From JBKHDT01 sp046541195 (lineage in GTDB: Bacteria > Pseudomonadota > Gammaproteobacteria > Halothiobacillales > Halothiobacillaceae): 15,516 nt of DNA. The stretch is from assembly GCA_046541195.1 (NCBI GenBank), contig JBKHDT010000054.1:1-15516 (forward strand), in the 5' to 3' direction. This document shows positions 1 to 6,915 of this stretch, piece by piece (the first letter of the stretch is position 1; each line of letters opens with the position of its first letter). The notes below the pieces were generated by a model, which did no database searches, was not told the DNA's origin, and saw only the letters and a program-made list of their open reading frames with translations. Position numbers and translations under genes: made by a program.

Positions 1-1012
1 CGTTGGCCGCATTCAGCACCGCTGGCGCGTACCCCTCCTGTTCGAGCGCCTTGTAGGCGAGCGTGAGGCAAGGGAAGCGCAAGTCATCCGGCGGCTCAAA
101 AGAAAGCGGCCCCGCAGTGAAGAGATCCAGCGGCGCGACCCCGGTCTCGATCCGCTCGGGCCATGCCAGCGCGTGCGCGATTGGGGTCCGCATGTCCGGC
201 TCGCCCATCTGGGCAAGCACCGACCCGTCCACGAAACGCACCATCGAATGGATGATCGATTGCGGATGCACCACCACCTTGATGCGTTCCGGCGGCATGT
301 CGAAAAGCCAGCGGGCCTCGATCACCTCGAGTCCCTTGTTCATCAGCGTCGCCGAATCAACCGATATCTTGCGCCCCATTGACCACTTTGGGTGCGCGCA
401 GGCCTCTTCCGGGGTCACCGACGCAAAGGCTTCCGCGGGCAGCTGACGAAAAGGCCCGCCCGACGCCGTGAGCACCAGCTCAAGCACGCCGGCCCGGTCG
501 GCCCCCTCGAGACACTGGTGGATCGCATTGTGCTCGCTGTCCACGGGCAAAAGCAGGGCCCCGGAGCGGCGGGCCGTCTCCATGAACAGCCGCCCGGCCA
601 TCACCAGCGCCTCCTTGTTGGCCAGGAGCACCCGCTTGCCGGCGGCAGCGGCGGCAAGCGCCGACGGCAGCCCGGCCGCACCGACGATTGCAGCCACGCA
701 GGTATCGATTGAATCCAGAGCCGCCAGGTCGGCAATCGCCGCGGGACCATGCACGATATCCGGCCGGGCCGGGGTTCCGGAGAGCCGCCGGGACAGCGCA
801 TCCGCCGCCTCGGCATCTGCCACGCCGACCACCTCGGGGCGATGATGAAGCACCTGGCCGGCGAGCAAGTCAACATTCCGGCCCGCCGCAAGCGCAGTCA
901 CCCGGAACCGGTCCGGATGGCGCTCGACGACCGAAAGAGTGCTCCTGCCGATGCTGCCGGTCGAGCCAAAGATCCCCAGACGCTGCACCATGCCGGTCCG
1001 GTGCGGACTCAT
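1..1012 (-). CDS. dxr: 1-deoxy-D-xylulose 5-phosphate reductoisomerase (DXP reductoisomerase), 3' end cut by window edge
   Basis: Converts DXP to 2-C-methyl-D-erythritol 4-phosphate with NADPH, the first committed step of the MEP isoprenoid pathway, in the cytosol. Reading the minus strand from 1012 gives 337 codons: an N-terminal NADPH-binding motif GSTGSIG (residues 16-22), ANKEAL (131-136), the metal-binding PVDSEHNA (156-163, D158 and E160), SGGPF (184-188), HPKWSMGRKISVDSATLMNK (207-226) with E229 as the third acidic ligand, HPQSIIHSMV (249-258) and PDMRTPIAHAL (272-282). About 60 C-terminal residues are missing off the left edge. The ATG at 1012 overlaps the cdsA stop as ATGA; a second ATG seven codons in (991, MVQRLGIFGS) is an equally plausible start. 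It is last in the visible rpsB-to-dxr string, where rseP and bamA usually follow. Family assignment is secure; the exact start is not. Confidence 0.97.
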   Translation of the reverse strand, partial: MSPHRTGMVQRLGIFGSTGSIGRSTLSVVERHPDRFRVTALAAGRNVDLLAGQVLHHRPEVVGVADAEAADALSRRLSGTPARPDIVHGPAAIADLAALDSIDTCVAAIVGAAGLPSALAAAAAGKRVLLANKEALVMAGRLFMETARRSGALLLPVDSEHNAIHQCLEGADRAGVLELVLTASGGPFRQLPAEAFASVTPEEACAHPKWSMGRKISVDSATLMNKGLEVIEARWLFDMPPERIKVVVHPQSIIHSMVRFVDGSVLAQMGEPDMRTPIAHALAWPERIETGVAPLDLFTAGPLSFEPPDDLRFPCLTLAYKALEQEGYAPAVLNAAN

Positions 1013-1830
1013 GCCGGTCCGCCCAGAAGATTCATCTGCCATAACGCAAGCAGCCACACCGGCATGGCGGCCACCTGGCCATCAATTCGGTCCAGCACGC
1101 CGCCATGTCCGGGGAGCAGTCGCCCGCTGTCCTTGACACCCGCCTCCCGCTTGAGGCGCGACTCCTCAAGGTCCCCGGCCACGGACAGCAGCGCGACCAG
1201 CGCGGACCACAGTGCCAGCATCGCGGAGGAGGCCGTGCCAAAGATCGGCAACAGCGCGCCCACGGCCGACACCAGCGCCACCCCGGCCAGCCCGCCCATG
1301 AGGCCTTCCAGGGTCTTGCCGGGACTGATCGCGGGCGCCAGGCGTCTCTGCCCCAGATAGCGGCCCACGAAGTAGGCCAGGCTGTCGGCGACCCAGACCA
1401 GCGCCATGCCGTACAGCAACAGCCAGACACCATCCGGCGCATGGTGGACACGCACGATCGCGTACCACATGATCGGCAGCACCAGCAGACCGAGCGCCAG
1501 GCGCCAGGCACCAGGCCGCGTGGCCGGCGTGCGCCGCCTGAACCGCAGCAACCCGCCAAGCAAACCCAGCCAGAGTGCCACGCCGGCTCCGGCCACCCAG
1601 CCGGCGGCGTCCGGAAACGCGACAAGGAAGACCACGCCGCCGGCCAGCAGCACCGCGACCACGTAGACCGCCCCGGCCAGCGGGTCCCGCAGGACCAGCC
1701 GCTGCCATTCGTAAGCGGCCAGCGCGACCACCAGCCCCACCAGCCCGGCGAACCACGCCGTCGGCAAGGCCAGGATGCTGACGAGCGCCAGCGCAAGCAG
1801 GATCAGTCCGGTAATGATTCGTTGCTGCAT
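1009..1830 (-). CDS. cdsA: Phosphatidate cytidylyltransferase (CDP-diglyceride synthase)
   Basis: Makes CDP-diacylglycerol from phosphatidic acid and CTP in the inner membrane, the branch point for all phospholipids. The protein has 273 residues, normal for the family, and is mostly alternating hydrophobic stretches (about eight membrane segments, the first near residues 5-35). The C-terminal half carries SPGKTLEGLMGG and the full CDS family signature, starting at SRLKR and running through VKDSGRLLPGHGGV to LDRID, which holds the catalytic and metal-binding acidic residues. Its stop overlaps the dxr start (ATGA). Unlike its neighbours it does not abut the upstream gene: 245 bp separate it from uppS. 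The ribosome binding site before the ATG at 1830 is weak, so the start is chosen on the fit of the first hydrophobic helix. Confidence 0.96.
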   Translation of the reverse strand: MQQRIITGLILLALALVSILALPTAWFAGLVGLVVALAAYEWQRLVLRDPLAGAVYVVAVLLAGGVVFLVAFPDAAGWVAGAGVALWLGLLGGLLRFRRRTPATRPGAWRLALGLLVLPIMWYAIVRVHHAPDGVWLLLYGMALVWVADSLAYFVGRYLGQRRLAPAISPGKTLEGLMGGLAGVALVSAVGALLPIFGTASSAMLALWSALVALLSVAGDLEESRLKREAGVKDSGRLLPGHGGVLDRIDGQVAAMPVWLLALWQMNLLGGPA

Positions 1831-2075
1831 TGCGAGGAATTGACCGATGGGTTCGTTGCGACAAGGTCGGGAAAAACAACCGGCGGACTTTCGATCATCA
1901 CGCCGGATATCCCGGAAAACGGAGCGCAGACGCCGTGTTTTTCCGGGCAGGCGACCAGCAGACCCGGCAGCATCTCCCGATTAACCGCCCCGGGCCGGCC
2001 TCGCCTGAACCGAACACCCCCGGCACCAGCCGATTCCCGGTCGCGCCCGCCGGTCGCCGCAGATTTCCCGGCCGC
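1831..2075 (-). other. uppS-cdsA intergenic gap with a hairpin
   Basis: These 245 bp lie between two genes that are usually adjacent, inside a string where the other gaps are mostly short or overlapping. The segment holds an inverted repeat with nine perfect base pairs (CCCGGAAAA at 1911-1919 against TTTTCCGGG at 1939-1947), which can be extended by three more pairs with a small bulge. No T run follows on either strand, so it does not look like an intrinsic terminator. No convincing promoter is visible. A 56-codon open frame on the minus strand (1973-1803) is present but poorly supported. Confidence 0.5.
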
Positions 2076-2807
2076 CTAGATCCGACCGAAGCGCCTGTCC
2101 CGGCCGGAAAACCAGGTCAGCGCATGCTCCAGACAGGCGGCGTCGAAATCAGGCCAGAGCGTGTCGGTGAACCAAAGCTCCGCGTAGGCAATCTGCCAGA
2201 GCAGGAAATTGCTGATGCGCTGCTCGCCCCCGGTGCGGATCAACAGATCCACCGGGGGCAGGCCCGCCGTCGAAAGACCGGACTCGAAATGTCGGGCGAA
2301 CTCGTCCTCCGGCCCGCCGCCACCCAGCACCTCGGCCGCCTGGCGCGCTGCGTGCAGGATATCCCAGCGACCGCCGTAACTGACCGCAACCGTCAGGTCC
2401 AGCCGCCCGTTGCCGGCCGTCCGGCTTTCCGCCTCGGCCATGAGTTCCCGGGCGCGCTGCGGGAGCCGGTCACGCTCACCGATGAACCGCAAGCGAATCT
2501 CGTGGCGGTCCAGTTCGTCGAGTTCTTTTTCGAGCGCGGTCACGAACAGCCGCATCAGCGTATCGACTTCCTCGGCCGGCCGCGCCCAGTTCTCGGAAGA
2601 GAACGCAAAAAGCGTGAGCGCGGAAATTCCGCGCTCCATCACCGCTTCAATGGTCCGCCGGACCGCCCGTTTGCCCCGCTGATGCCCGACGGATCGAGGC
2701 AGCAGCTTCCGGCGCGCCCAACGTCCATTGCCATCCATGACAATGGCCACGTGCGCCGGAATGCCTTCCGCCGGCGGCCGGCCATCTTGCGACTGCAGGG
2801 GATCCAC
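2076..2807 (-). CDS. uppS: Di-trans,poly-cis-undecaprenyl-diphosphate synthase (UPP synthase)
   Basis: A cytosolic, membrane-associated cis-prenyltransferase that adds eight isopentenyl units to farnesyl diphosphate, giving the C55 carrier for peptidoglycan and O-antigen precursors. The protein has 243 residues. Conserved blocks appear in order: VAIVMDGNGRWA (20-31, catalytic and Mg-binding D25), FAFSSENW, VSYGGRWDI, and near the C-terminus LLIRTGGEQRISNFLLWQ followed by AYAELWFTDTLWPDF. The ATG at 2807 is one base after the frr stop, so translation is probably coupled. Its isoprenoid substrates come from the MEP pathway, three genes of which (dxr, ispD, ispF) are in this window. The family is certain. 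Confidence 0.97.
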   Translation of the reverse strand: MDPLQSQDGRPPAEGIPAHVAIVMDGNGRWARRKLLPRSVGHQRGKRAVRRTIEAVMERGISALTLFAFSSENWARPAEEVDTLMRLFVTALEKELDELDRHEIRLRFIGERDRLPQRARELMAEAESRTAGNGRLDLTVAVSYGGRWDILHAARQAAEVLGGGGPEDEFARHFESGLSTAGLPPVDLLIRTGGEQRISNFLLWQIAYAELWFTDTLWPDFDAACLEHALTWFSGRDRRFGRI

Positions 2808-2808
2808 C

Positions 2809-3366
2809 TCAGATTTCCAGCAGTTCTTTTTCCTTGGTCTCGACCAGGGCGTCCACTTCGGCCACGAAGCTGTCGGTCAACTTCTGCATTGCCTCCTCGG
2901 CCCGACGCTGCTCATCCTCGGAAATCTCTTTCTCCTTGGCCAGCGTCTTGAAATCCCCGTTGGCATCACGCCGGATATTGCGGATCGCAATCTTGGCGTT
3001 CTCGCCTTCCGAGCGCACGACCTTGCCCAGATCCCGGCGACGCTCCTCGGTCAGCGGGGGCATGGGCACGCGAATCACCTGACCGGCGCTCGATGGATTC
3101 AGGCCCAGGTCCGAGGTCATGATCGCCTTCTCGACCTTGGCCACCATGTCCTTTTCCCAGGGCGATACGGTCAGCGTGCGCGCATCCTCCACGGACAGCT
3201 TGGCCACCTGGGACAGCGGCACCTCGCCACCGTAGTACTCGACCGTGATGTGATCGAGAATGCTTGGATGCGCACGACCCGTGCGGATCTTGCCGAGTTC
3301 CTGCTTCAGCGCATCGATGCTTTTCTTCATGCGCTGTTCGGCGTCTTTGCGAATGTCTTCGACCAT
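2809..3366 (-). CDS. frr: Ribosome recycling factor (RRF)
   Basis: Splits post-termination ribosomes together with EF-G, in the cytosol. The product has 185 residues, exactly the usual length. It begins MVEDIRKDAEQRMKKS and carries KIRTGRAHPSILDHI, then SDLGLNPSSAG, IRVPMPPLTEERRRDLGK, IRNIRRDAN and EISEDEQRR, the three-helix-bundle and hinge sequences of the family. I chose the ATG at 3366 because GGAG lies ten bases upstream and the length then matches the family; a TTG at 3375 would add three residues and overlap the pyrH stop. The SD sequence lies inside the last codons of pyrH, implying coupling. The product is highly charged, with lysine and glutamate throughout. Confidence 0.97.
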   Translation of the reverse strand: MVEDIRKDAEQRMKKSIDALKQELGKIRTGRAHPSILDHITVEYYGGEVPLSQVAKLSVEDARTLTVSPWEKDMVAKVEKAIMTSDLGLNPSSAGQVIRVPMPPLTEERRRDLGKVVRSEGENAKIAIRNIRRDANGDFKTLAKEKEISEDEQRRAEEAMQKLTDSFVAEVDALVETKEKELLEI

Positions 3367-3371
3367 GTCGT

Positions 3372-4103
3372 TCAATCTCCAGAAACCACGAGCGTGCCGA
3401 CCTTCTCGCCCTCGACGGCGCGGACGAGATTGCCGGGCCGGTTGATGTCCACGACCATCAGAGGCATCGACTGCTCCCGACAGAGGACGATCGCCGTCGC
3501 GTCCATCACGCCGAGCCGCTGGTCGAGCACGGCGTTGTATGTCAGGGTATCGTACCGGCGTGCATCCGGGTACTTGACCGGATCGGCATCATAGACCCCG
3601 TCGACCTTGGTGGCCTTGACCAGAACGTCTGCCTGGATTTCGATGGCCCGGAGGCTGGCACCCGAGTCAGTCGTGAAAAAGGGATTGCCGGTTCCACCGA
3701 CCAGCACCACCACCCGGCCCTTTTCGAGGTGGCGAATCGCCCGGCGACGGATATAGTCCTCGCAAACCGAATGGATCGAGATGGCGGACATGACCCGAAC
3801 CTGCAAACCGCGACGCTCGAGGACGTCCTGCATCGCCAGGCCGTTCATGACCGTGGCGAGCATGCCCATCTGGTCACCGGTCACCCGGTCCATGCCGGCC
3901 TCGGCCAAGCCCTGACCACGGAAGATATTGCCTCCCCCGATGACGAGCGCGACCTCGACACCCCGGTCGCGCAGGTCGCGGATGTCATCGGCCAGTCGCT
4001 CGAGCACGGCGGGGTCGATACCGAAGTCAAGCTCGCCCATCAGGGCTTCGCCACTGAGTTTCAGCAGCACTCGACGATACTTGACGGCACGGGCCCCGCT
4101 CAT
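3372..4103 (-). CDS. pyrH: Uridylate kinase (UMP kinase)
   Basis: Phosphorylates UMP to UDP with ATP in the cytosol; this is the bacterial hexameric amino-acid-kinase-fold enzyme, usually activated by GTP and inhibited by UTP. The protein has 243 residues with LLKLSGEALMG (13-23, phosphate-binding lysine 15), GGGNIFRG (56-63), RVTGDQMGMLATVMNGLA (73-90), GTGNPFFTTD (137-146) and KATKVDGVYDADP. The ATG at 4103 has AAGGGG seven bases upstream. It lies between tsf and frr, its normal place. UDP from this reaction leads to the UTP that PyrG uses and to UDP-sugars used by the dehydrogenase at 12105-13460. The 89-bp gap to tsf contains two strong hairpins. Confidence 0.97.
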   Translation of the reverse strand: MSGARAVKYRRVLLKLSGEALMGELDFGIDPAVLERLADDIRDLRDRGVEVALVIGGGNIFRGQGLAEAGMDRVTGDQMGMLATVMNGLAMQDVLERRGLQVRVMSAISIHSVCEDYIRRRAIRHLEKGRVVVLVGGTGNPFFTTDSGASLRAIEIQADVLVKATKVDGVYDADPVKYPDARRYDTLTYNAVLDQRLGVMDATAIVLCREQSMPLMVVDINRPGNLVRAVEGEKVGTLVVSGD

Positions 4104-4127
4104 GCTTCATCCCCTTGAGATCCAGTA

Positions 4128-4188
4128 GGCGCCGGCCGGGTCCGGCGCCAGATATTCAACCGGCACCCGGGGCAGATGCTGCCCCGGG
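4128..4188 (-). other. Two tandem GC hairpins between tsf and pyrH
   Basis: Two perfect inverted repeats fill the intergenic gap: 4128-4149 (8-bp stem, 6-base loop) and 4166-4188 (10-bp stem CCCGGGGCAG with a 3-base loop). Neither is followed by a T run in the direction of transcription, so they are not canonical intrinsic terminators. They could be mRNA-stabilising ends for the rpsB-tsf transcript, a pause site, or an attenuator that lowers pyrH relative to tsf. The structure is seen directly; the function is inferred. Confidence 0.6.
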
Positions 4189-4192
4189 ATCA

Positions 4193-5068
4193 TCAGCCCC
4201 CCTTGACCTGGGCCATGACCTCGGCAGCGAAGTCCTCTTCCTTCTTTTCGATGCCCTCGCCCACTTCCAGGCGCACGAAACGGCGGCAACGCGCACCCTT
4301 GTCATCGAGCAGCTTGCCGACGGTCTGGTCCGGGTCCTTGACGAAAGGCTGGCCCACCAGCGTGATCTCGGCCAGGAACTTGCGGATACGCCCCTCGACC
4401 ATCTTTTCGGCGATCTCCGGCGGCTTGCCGCTTTCGATGGCCTGGGCCTTGAAGATCTCGCGCTCCTTGGCGACCAGCTCGGGATCCACCTGCTCCTCGG
4501 TCACGCAGTTGGGCTTGCTGGCCGCCACGTGCATGGCCACGTCACGTGCCAGAGCCTCGTCACCGCCCTCGAGTTCGACAAGCACGCCGATGCGGTCACC
4601 GTGACGGTACTGGCCCAGCACGCCGTCGGTGCTGATTCGCGCAAAGCGACGAACCTGGATGTTCTCGCCGATCTTGGCAACCATTGCCTGCCGGCGGGCA
4701 TTGATCGACTCGCCATCGATCTCGAGCGCCAGCAGCGCCTCGAGATCCGCCGGGTCCCGGGCCACCACGGCGTCGGCGACGTCGTTGGCAAACTGGCTGA
4801 AGTCGTCGCCCTTGGACACGAAATCCGTCTCCGAGTTGACTTCGACGATCGCTGCGGTCCGGCCATCTTCGCTCATGCTGATGACGACCTGGCCCTCGGC
4901 AGCGACGCGGCCCGCCTTCTTGTCGGCCTTCGCCAGGCCGCTCTTGCGCATCAGCTCGATTGCCGCATCGATATCGCCGGCGGTCTCGACCAGCGCCTTC
5001 TTGCATTCCATCATGCCCGAGCCGGTACGCTCGCGCAGTTCCTTGACCAGAGAAGCCGAAATAGACAT
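4193..5068 (-). CDS. tsf: Elongation factor Ts
   Basis: Nucleotide exchange factor for EF-Tu, in the cytosol. The protein has 291 residues. It opens with a UBA-like domain (MSISASLVKELRERTGSGMM, ECKKALVET) and has the EF-Tu contact motif TDFVSKGDDF at 81-90, followed by a core ending in FAAEVMAQVKGG. The ATG at 5068 is supported by AAGGAG eleven bases upstream and by the family N-terminus; the reading frame stays open upstream into rpsB, but that extension does not match the family. It follows rpsB after 79 bp, the conserved order. High rpsB-tsf expression is expected from the promoter at 6030-6058. Confidence 0.97.
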   Translation of the reverse strand: MSISASLVKELRERTGSGMMECKKALVETAGDIDAAIELMRKSGLAKADKKAGRVAAEGQVVISMSEDGRTAAIVEVNSETDFVSKGDDFSQFANDVADAVVARDPADLEALLALEIDGESINARRQAMVAKIGENIQVRRFARISTDGVLGQYRHGDRIGVLVELEGGDEALARDVAMHVAASKPNCVTEEQVDPELVAKEREIFKAQAIESGKPPEIAEKMVEGRIRKFLAEITLVGQPFVKDPDQTVGKLLDDKGARCRRFVRLEVGEGIEKKEEDFAAEVMAQVKGG

Positions 5069-5098
5069 TTTTGCTGTTACTCCTTGCCAAACATGAAC

Positions 5099-5120
5099 AA
5101 CGGGCCACTTCGGACCCGTT
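5099..5120 (-). other. Hairpin in the rpsB-tsf intergenic region
   Basis: On the mRNA (minus) strand AACGGGTC pairs with GGCCCGTT across a six-base loop: eight pairs with one G-U. A run of seven Ts on the minus strand lies just 5' of it (5123-5129), and a separate GGTGGCC/GGCCACC pairing spans the rpsB stop codon. The Ts do not directly follow a strong stem, so this is not a clean terminator. A partial attenuator or processing site between rpsB and tsf is the likeliest role; this is inference. Confidence 0.4.
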
Positions 5121-5147
5121 GCAAAAAAACCTGGGGACGCGGTGGCC

Positions 5148-5879
5148 TCACTGGGCTTCCTCGGCCACCTCCACGAATTCTTCCTCCGCCACGGTCTTGG
5201 TGCCCTTGGCCTCCAGGATCGCGTCGGCGACTGCCGTGGTGTACAGCTGGATGGCCCGGATCGCGTCGTCATTGCCGGGAATCACGTAATCGACCCCGTT
5301 GGACGAGTTGTTGGTATCGACCACGCCGACCACCGGAATGCCCAGCTTGCGCGCCTCGGTAATGGCAATGTTTTCGTGACCGACATCAATCACGAACAGC
5401 GCGTCCGGCAGGCGCTCCATGTCCTGGATACCCCCGAGTGACCGTTCGAGCTTGTCCTTCTCGCGGGTCAGCATGAGCGCTTCCTTCTTGCTCAGGCGCT
5501 CAAGGCTGCCGTCCTCGGCCATGGTCTGAAGCGTCTTCAGCCGGCGGATGGACTGCTTGACCGTACGGAAATTGGTCATCATCCCGCCAAGCCACCGATG
5601 ATTCACGTAGGGCATGCCACAGCGCGCGGCCTGCTCGGCGATCGCTTCGCGCGCGGAACGCTTGGTCCCGACGAACAGCACACTGCCGCCCCCCGCGACC
5701 TGCTTGCCCAGGTAGTTCAACGCGTCGTTGAACATCGGCACGGTCTTTTCGAGGTTGATGATGTGGATCCGGTTGCGCTGCCCGAAGATATAGGGCGCCA
5801 TGCCCGGATTCCAGTAACGAGTCTGGTGACCGAAGTGGACGCCCGCTTCGATCATCTGACGCATGGAGATATTCGCCAT
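5148..5879 (-). CDS. rpsB: 30S ribosomal protein S2
   Basis: Small-subunit protein that docks on the 30S body near the mRNA platform and helps recruit S1. The protein has 243 residues: MRQMIEAGVHFGHQTRYWNP (6-25), NRIHIINLEKT (36-46), the signature HRWLGGMMTNF (94-104) and VVDTNNSSNGVDYVIPGNDD (187-206), with an acidic tail rich in glutamate. The ATG at 5879 has AGGA ten bases upstream. It is first gene of the rpsB-to-dxr string and has a good promoter and a structured leader of roughly 145 nt in front. In Enterobacteria S2 represses its own mRNA through such a leader; here that is inferred, not shown. Confidence 0.98.
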   Translation of the reverse strand: MANISMRQMIEAGVHFGHQTRYWNPGMAPYIFGQRNRIHIINLEKTVPMFNDALNYLGKQVAGGGSVLFVGTKRSAREAIAEQAARCGMPYVNHRWLGGMMTNFRTVKQSIRRLKTLQTMAEDGSLERLSKKEALMLTREKDKLERSLGGIQDMERLPDALFVIDVGHENIAITEARKLGIPVVGVVDTNNSSNGVDYVIPGNDDAIRAIQLYTTAVADAILEAKGTKTVAEEEFVEVAEEAQ

Positions 5880-6023
5880 TTTTCAATATTCCTGAACTTG
5901 GGTTGGGCCTCCGCCCGGTCAGCTGGCGAAACCCCGGGGAAGCATGTTCCGCGAAGCACCCATCGCAAGCCTTTGACCGGACGTGTGGAATTACGGCACC
6001 GCTGCAAAGAGGCGCGGAACCGG
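5880..6023 (-). promoter_or_regulatory. rpsB 5' leader, candidate S2-autoregulatory structure
   Basis: The untranslated stretch between the predicted start of transcription and the rpsB ATG can form two adjacent stem-loops on the minus strand: GCGA/TCGC (5963-5966 with 5951-5954, loop TGGGTGCT) directly followed by GGAA/TTCC (5947-5950 with 5938-5941, loop CATGC). The GGG in the first loop (5959-5961) could pair with the C run after the second stem (5936-5938), a pseudoknot-like arrangement. Gammaproteobacterial rpsB leaders are known targets of S2 feedback; whether this one matches that family model needs a covariance search. Confidence 0.45.
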
Positions 6024-6029
6024 GCGCAG

Positions 6030-6058
6030 AGTATAGCCGAACGACGCGTGTCGGGAAA
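6030..6058 (-). promoter_or_regulatory. rpsB promoter with G+C-rich discriminator
   Basis: Minus strand: -10 TATACT (6030-6035), a 17-base spacer, and a weak -35 TTTCCC (6053-6058). The bases just after the -10, CTGCGCCC, form a G+C-rich discriminator of the kind found at stringently controlled rRNA and ribosomal-protein promoters, where ppGpp/DksA shuts off transcription. The position, about 150 bp before rpsB, fits a ribosomal-protein operon promoter. Confidence 0.65.
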
Positions 6059-6423
6059 CGGGTTTTTCAGGCCGGCCCCGCCGGCAAGACGCCCGGGCAG
6101 CGGCGCGTTCGCAGGCTGACCACGCATCCCGGACGGCCGTCCAGGCCGGCTCCGGTGCCGGGACCCGACGCCCCGGAATGGCCGCCGCATGCGCCGGCAG
6201 CCGTAAAACGCTGCCCGTCGCCACCCATCGCTTCGTGCATCAACGCACGGGCTCCTACATGCTCGGCCGGTGCCTCCCGATTCAATGGCTTGCACCGGGG
6301 ACGAGCCGCGAACCTGTCACGGCCCGGACCATGAAAGGCCCGGGGCCCGGCGACCGGATATGCCACCCGGGGCATCCAGATCCCCGCCGGAAATCTGAAG
6401 CATGCGCGCAGGGTTTTTCGGGA
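6059..6423. other. Non-coding gap between ispF and the rpsB promoter
   Basis: No credible gene is seen in these 365 bp: the open frames here are rich in Arg, Gly and Pro and resemble no family. It contains a REP-like element at 6221-6260 and several GC palindromes, including a CCCGGGCC/GGTCCGGG stem on the minus strand (about 6325-6346, loop TTTCAT). There is no clean stem followed by Ts downstream of ispF, so termination of the pyrG-to-ispF transcript is not explained by an intrinsic terminator. Confidence 0.5.
6221..6260 (-). repeat. REP-like palindromic element (single copy in window)
   Basis: Read on the minus strand the element starts TGTAGGAGC, then has a small stem CGTGC (6245-6249) / GCACG (6234-6238) with loop GTTGAT, and ends AAGCGATGGG. 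The GTAGGAGC...GCGAT layout around a short palindrome is that of gammaproteobacterial REP sequences, which are mobilised by RAYT transposases and sit between convergent or tandem genes. Only one copy is in the window, so repetition in the genome is inferred. Confidence 0.4.
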
Positions 6424-6915
6424 TCACGGGCGCAGCAGCAAGGCGACCGCCTGCGCCGCGATGCCTTCGCCGCGTCCGACAAAACCCAGCGTCTCGGTGG
6501 TCGTCGCCTTGATCCCGACCCGGTCGTCCGACACGCCGAGGTCCTCGGCAATCAGGCGTTGCATGGCACCCACGTGGGGCGCCATGCGCGGCGCCTGGGC
6601 AATCACCGTCGCATCGACATTCCCCACCCGCCACCCGGCGGCGTGCAGCCTTTCGACCACGATCCGGAGCAGCACCCGGCTGTCGATGCCCGCGTAGGCC
6701 GGGTCACTGTCCGGAAAATGCTGCCCGATATCCCCGAGGGCCGCCGCCCCAAGCAGCGCGTCACAGAGCGCATGCAGGAGCACGTCACCGTCCGAATGCG
6801 CCCGGAACCCCCGATCGAAGGGAATCGACACGCCGCCGATGACCAAGTGATCGCCCTCGCCGAAGGCGTGTACGTCAAAACCCTGTCCGATCCGCAAGTC
6901 CGGCAGCGCGCTCAC
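6424..6915 (-). CDS. ispF: 2-C-methyl-D-erythritol 2,4-cyclodiphosphate synthase
   Basis: Cyclises CDP-ME 2-phosphate to MEcPP with loss of CMP, in the cytosol, as a homotrimer with zinc. The protein has 163 residues: RIGQGFDVHAF (8-18, metal ligands D14 and H16), HSDGDVLLHAL (40-50, third ligand H48), GDIGQHFPDSD (61-71), and the C-terminal TTTETLGFVGRGEGIAAQA. The start codon is GTG at 6915, overlapping the ispD stop as GTGA, which argues for coupled translation. IspD supplies CDP-ME; the intervening kinase IspE is not in the window. It is the last gene of the pyrG string. Confidence 0.96.
   Translation of the reverse strand: MSALPDLRIGQGFDVHAFGEGDHLVIGGVSIPFDRGFRAHSDGDVLLHALCDALLGAAALGDIGQHFPDSDPAYAGIDSRVLLRIVVERLHAAGWRVGNVDATVIAQAPRMAPHVGAMQRLIAEDLGVSDDRVGIKATTTETLGFVGRGEGIAAQAVALLLRP

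Noticed and set aside
3367..3375. TTG at 3375 as the frr start
   Set aside because: The ATG at 3366 gives exactly the family length and a well-spaced GGAG; the TTG would add three residues not typical of the family.
6060..6095. Hairpin GCCGGC/GCCGGC near a run of Ts as a terminator after ispF
   Set aside because: The T run lies on the plus strand before the stem; on the ispF strand the stem is followed by As, so it cannot be an intrinsic terminator for that transcript.
6067..6375. A 102-codon minus-strand frame in the ispF-rpsB gap
   Set aside because: Composition is dominated by Arg, Gly, Pro and Ala, it overlaps the REP-like element, it lacks a ribosome binding site of note and resembles no family I know.
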